Shown in pieces: positions 42,307 through 42,611 of a stretch of DNA of 42,611 bases. The notes under the pieces are model-generated. The model did no database searches. It was not told the origin of the DNA and saw nothing but the letters and a program-made list of their open reading frames with translations. Within the stretch, counting starts at the first letter, position 1, and each line of letters starts with the position of its first letter. The stretch comes from an uncultured Ruminococcus sp. Its GTDB lineage: Bacteria; Bacillota; Clostridia; Oscillospirales; Ruminococcaceae. The stretch is taken from assembly GCA_900315755.1 (NCBI GenBank), contig ONAI01000023.1:1-42611 (forward strand). The letters are read 5' to 3'. The position numbers and the translations under genes are program-made.

Positions 42307-42611
42307 TGAAAATCACAAGAGGAATACAGACAAAGCCGCTGAAAGTAGTCATCTACGGTCCGGAGGGCATCGGCAAGAGCACCTTTGCCAGCCGCTTCCC
42401 GGATCCGCTGTTCATCGACACCGAGGGCAGCACAACACGAATGAACGTAGCCAGGACGGAGACTCCCACCAGTCTTGCGATGCTGGTACAGCTTCTCACG
42501 GAAGTCCGGGACGCCCCTCCCGGCTGCAAGACGCTTATCATCGACACTATCGACTGGACGGAGCGCCTGTGCATTCAGGCGGTCTGCGACAAGAATCACA
42601 AGACCGGCATC
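42306..42611 (+). CDS. AAA_24/Sak4-like phage ATPase (3' end outside window)
   Basis: 102 codons seen. MKITRGIQTKPLKVVIYGPE leads into Walker A GPEGIGKST (18-26), then LFIDTEGSTTRMN and a Walker-B-like CKTLIIDTIDWTE. This is the layout of AAA_24/Sak4-like RecA-fold proteins that support single-strand annealing recombination in phages. ATG overlaps the stop of the Rad50-like gene. The rest is cut by the window end. Confidence 0.8.
   Translation, partial: MKITRGIQTKPLKVVIYGPEGIGKSTFASRFPDPLFIDTEGSTTRMNVARTETPTSLAMLVQLLTEVRDAPPGCKTLIIDTIDWTERLCIQAVCDKNHKTGI

Larger units (their letters stand above)
32881..42611. mobile_element. Prophage or prophage-like integrated element (one end in window)
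   Basis: Begins at the cotJC junction with a large serine recombinase, then accessory genes, a CI/Cro-type switch and an early replication/recombination operon. No capsid, terminase or tail genes are in the window; the element runs past the right edge, so more than 9.7 kb. Several accessory genes (34408-36250) look more AT-rich than the host genes. Confidence 0.85.

Noticed and set aside
1..42611. CRISPR arrays, tRNA or rRNA genes
   Set aside because: No regularly spaced short repeats with unique spacers and no cloverleaf or rRNA-like sequence were seen; the only arrays are the coding 366-bp repeats and the operator cluster.

Overview
The window looks like a chromosomal segment of a spore-lineage Firmicute (class Clostridia), most likely a Ruminococcus-like Oscillospiraceae. 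This is inferred from AGGAGG-type ribosome sites with frequent TTG/GTG starts, spoIIR and cotJC, the infC-rpmI-rplT and rnc-smc-ftsY gene orders, a CD1247-type protein and an ANTAR regulator. I could not run a database search, so genus is a judgement.

Layout. 1-2570 (minus) is the 5' part of a large secreted adhesin with a choice-of-anchor-A-like head, a 16-threonine linker and near-identical 122-residue Cna-B/SpaA-type repeats; it runs off the left edge. spoIIR lies divergently. From about 3559 to 29429 almost everything is on the plus strand and tightly packed: infC-rpmI-rplT behind a structured attenuator leader, a SpoU methylase, dprA, topA (apparently broken), trmFO, plsX, rnc, an Elp3-like radical SAM gene, smc, ftsY, rdgB, a YhbY protein, a flavodoxin-like reductase, nadD, yqeK, an LCP protein, rsfS, a small membrane protein, leuS, rpsU (short, with its own promoter and structured leader), yqeG, aroQ, an M24 peptidase, efp and a CD1247-type protein. 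This is translation, DNA maintenance, chromosome segregation, SRP targeting and NAD/cell-wall housekeeping. 29500-32246 (minus) holds an ANTAR regulator with a glutamine-synthetase-like gene, and nadE, each unit with a recognisable promoter and terminator.

From about 32881 to the right edge the DNA is a prophage or prophage-like element. A large serine recombinase ends about 20 bp from a cotJC gene that has lost its first ~27 codons, so the element appears to sit inside cotJC. Next come accessory genes of unknown function (one with an RX4H motif like HEPN RNases), a CI/LexA-type repressor and a Cro-like gene facing away from each other across five copies of a 12-bp palindrome and two perfect-consensus promoters, then an early operon: small proteins, DUF3846, a coiled-coil protein with an RNA-polymerase alpha-CTD-like N-terminus, a Rad50/SMC-like ATPase and an AAA_24/Sak4-like ATPase cut by the window end.

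Most notable: (1) the recombinase element splitting a sporulation coat gene, with a layout like the skin-type elements excised during sporulation; (2) a topA reading-frame break with loss of the conserved FNEIT segment; (3) an FtsY whose acidic domain and RGFFSRLFG-type basic segment are at the C-terminus instead of the N-terminus; (4) a three-stem RNA leader before rpsU; (5) a glutamine-synthetase-like protein lacking the usual HxH metal/catalytic motif, paired with an ANTAR protein lacking the phosphoacceptor Asp.
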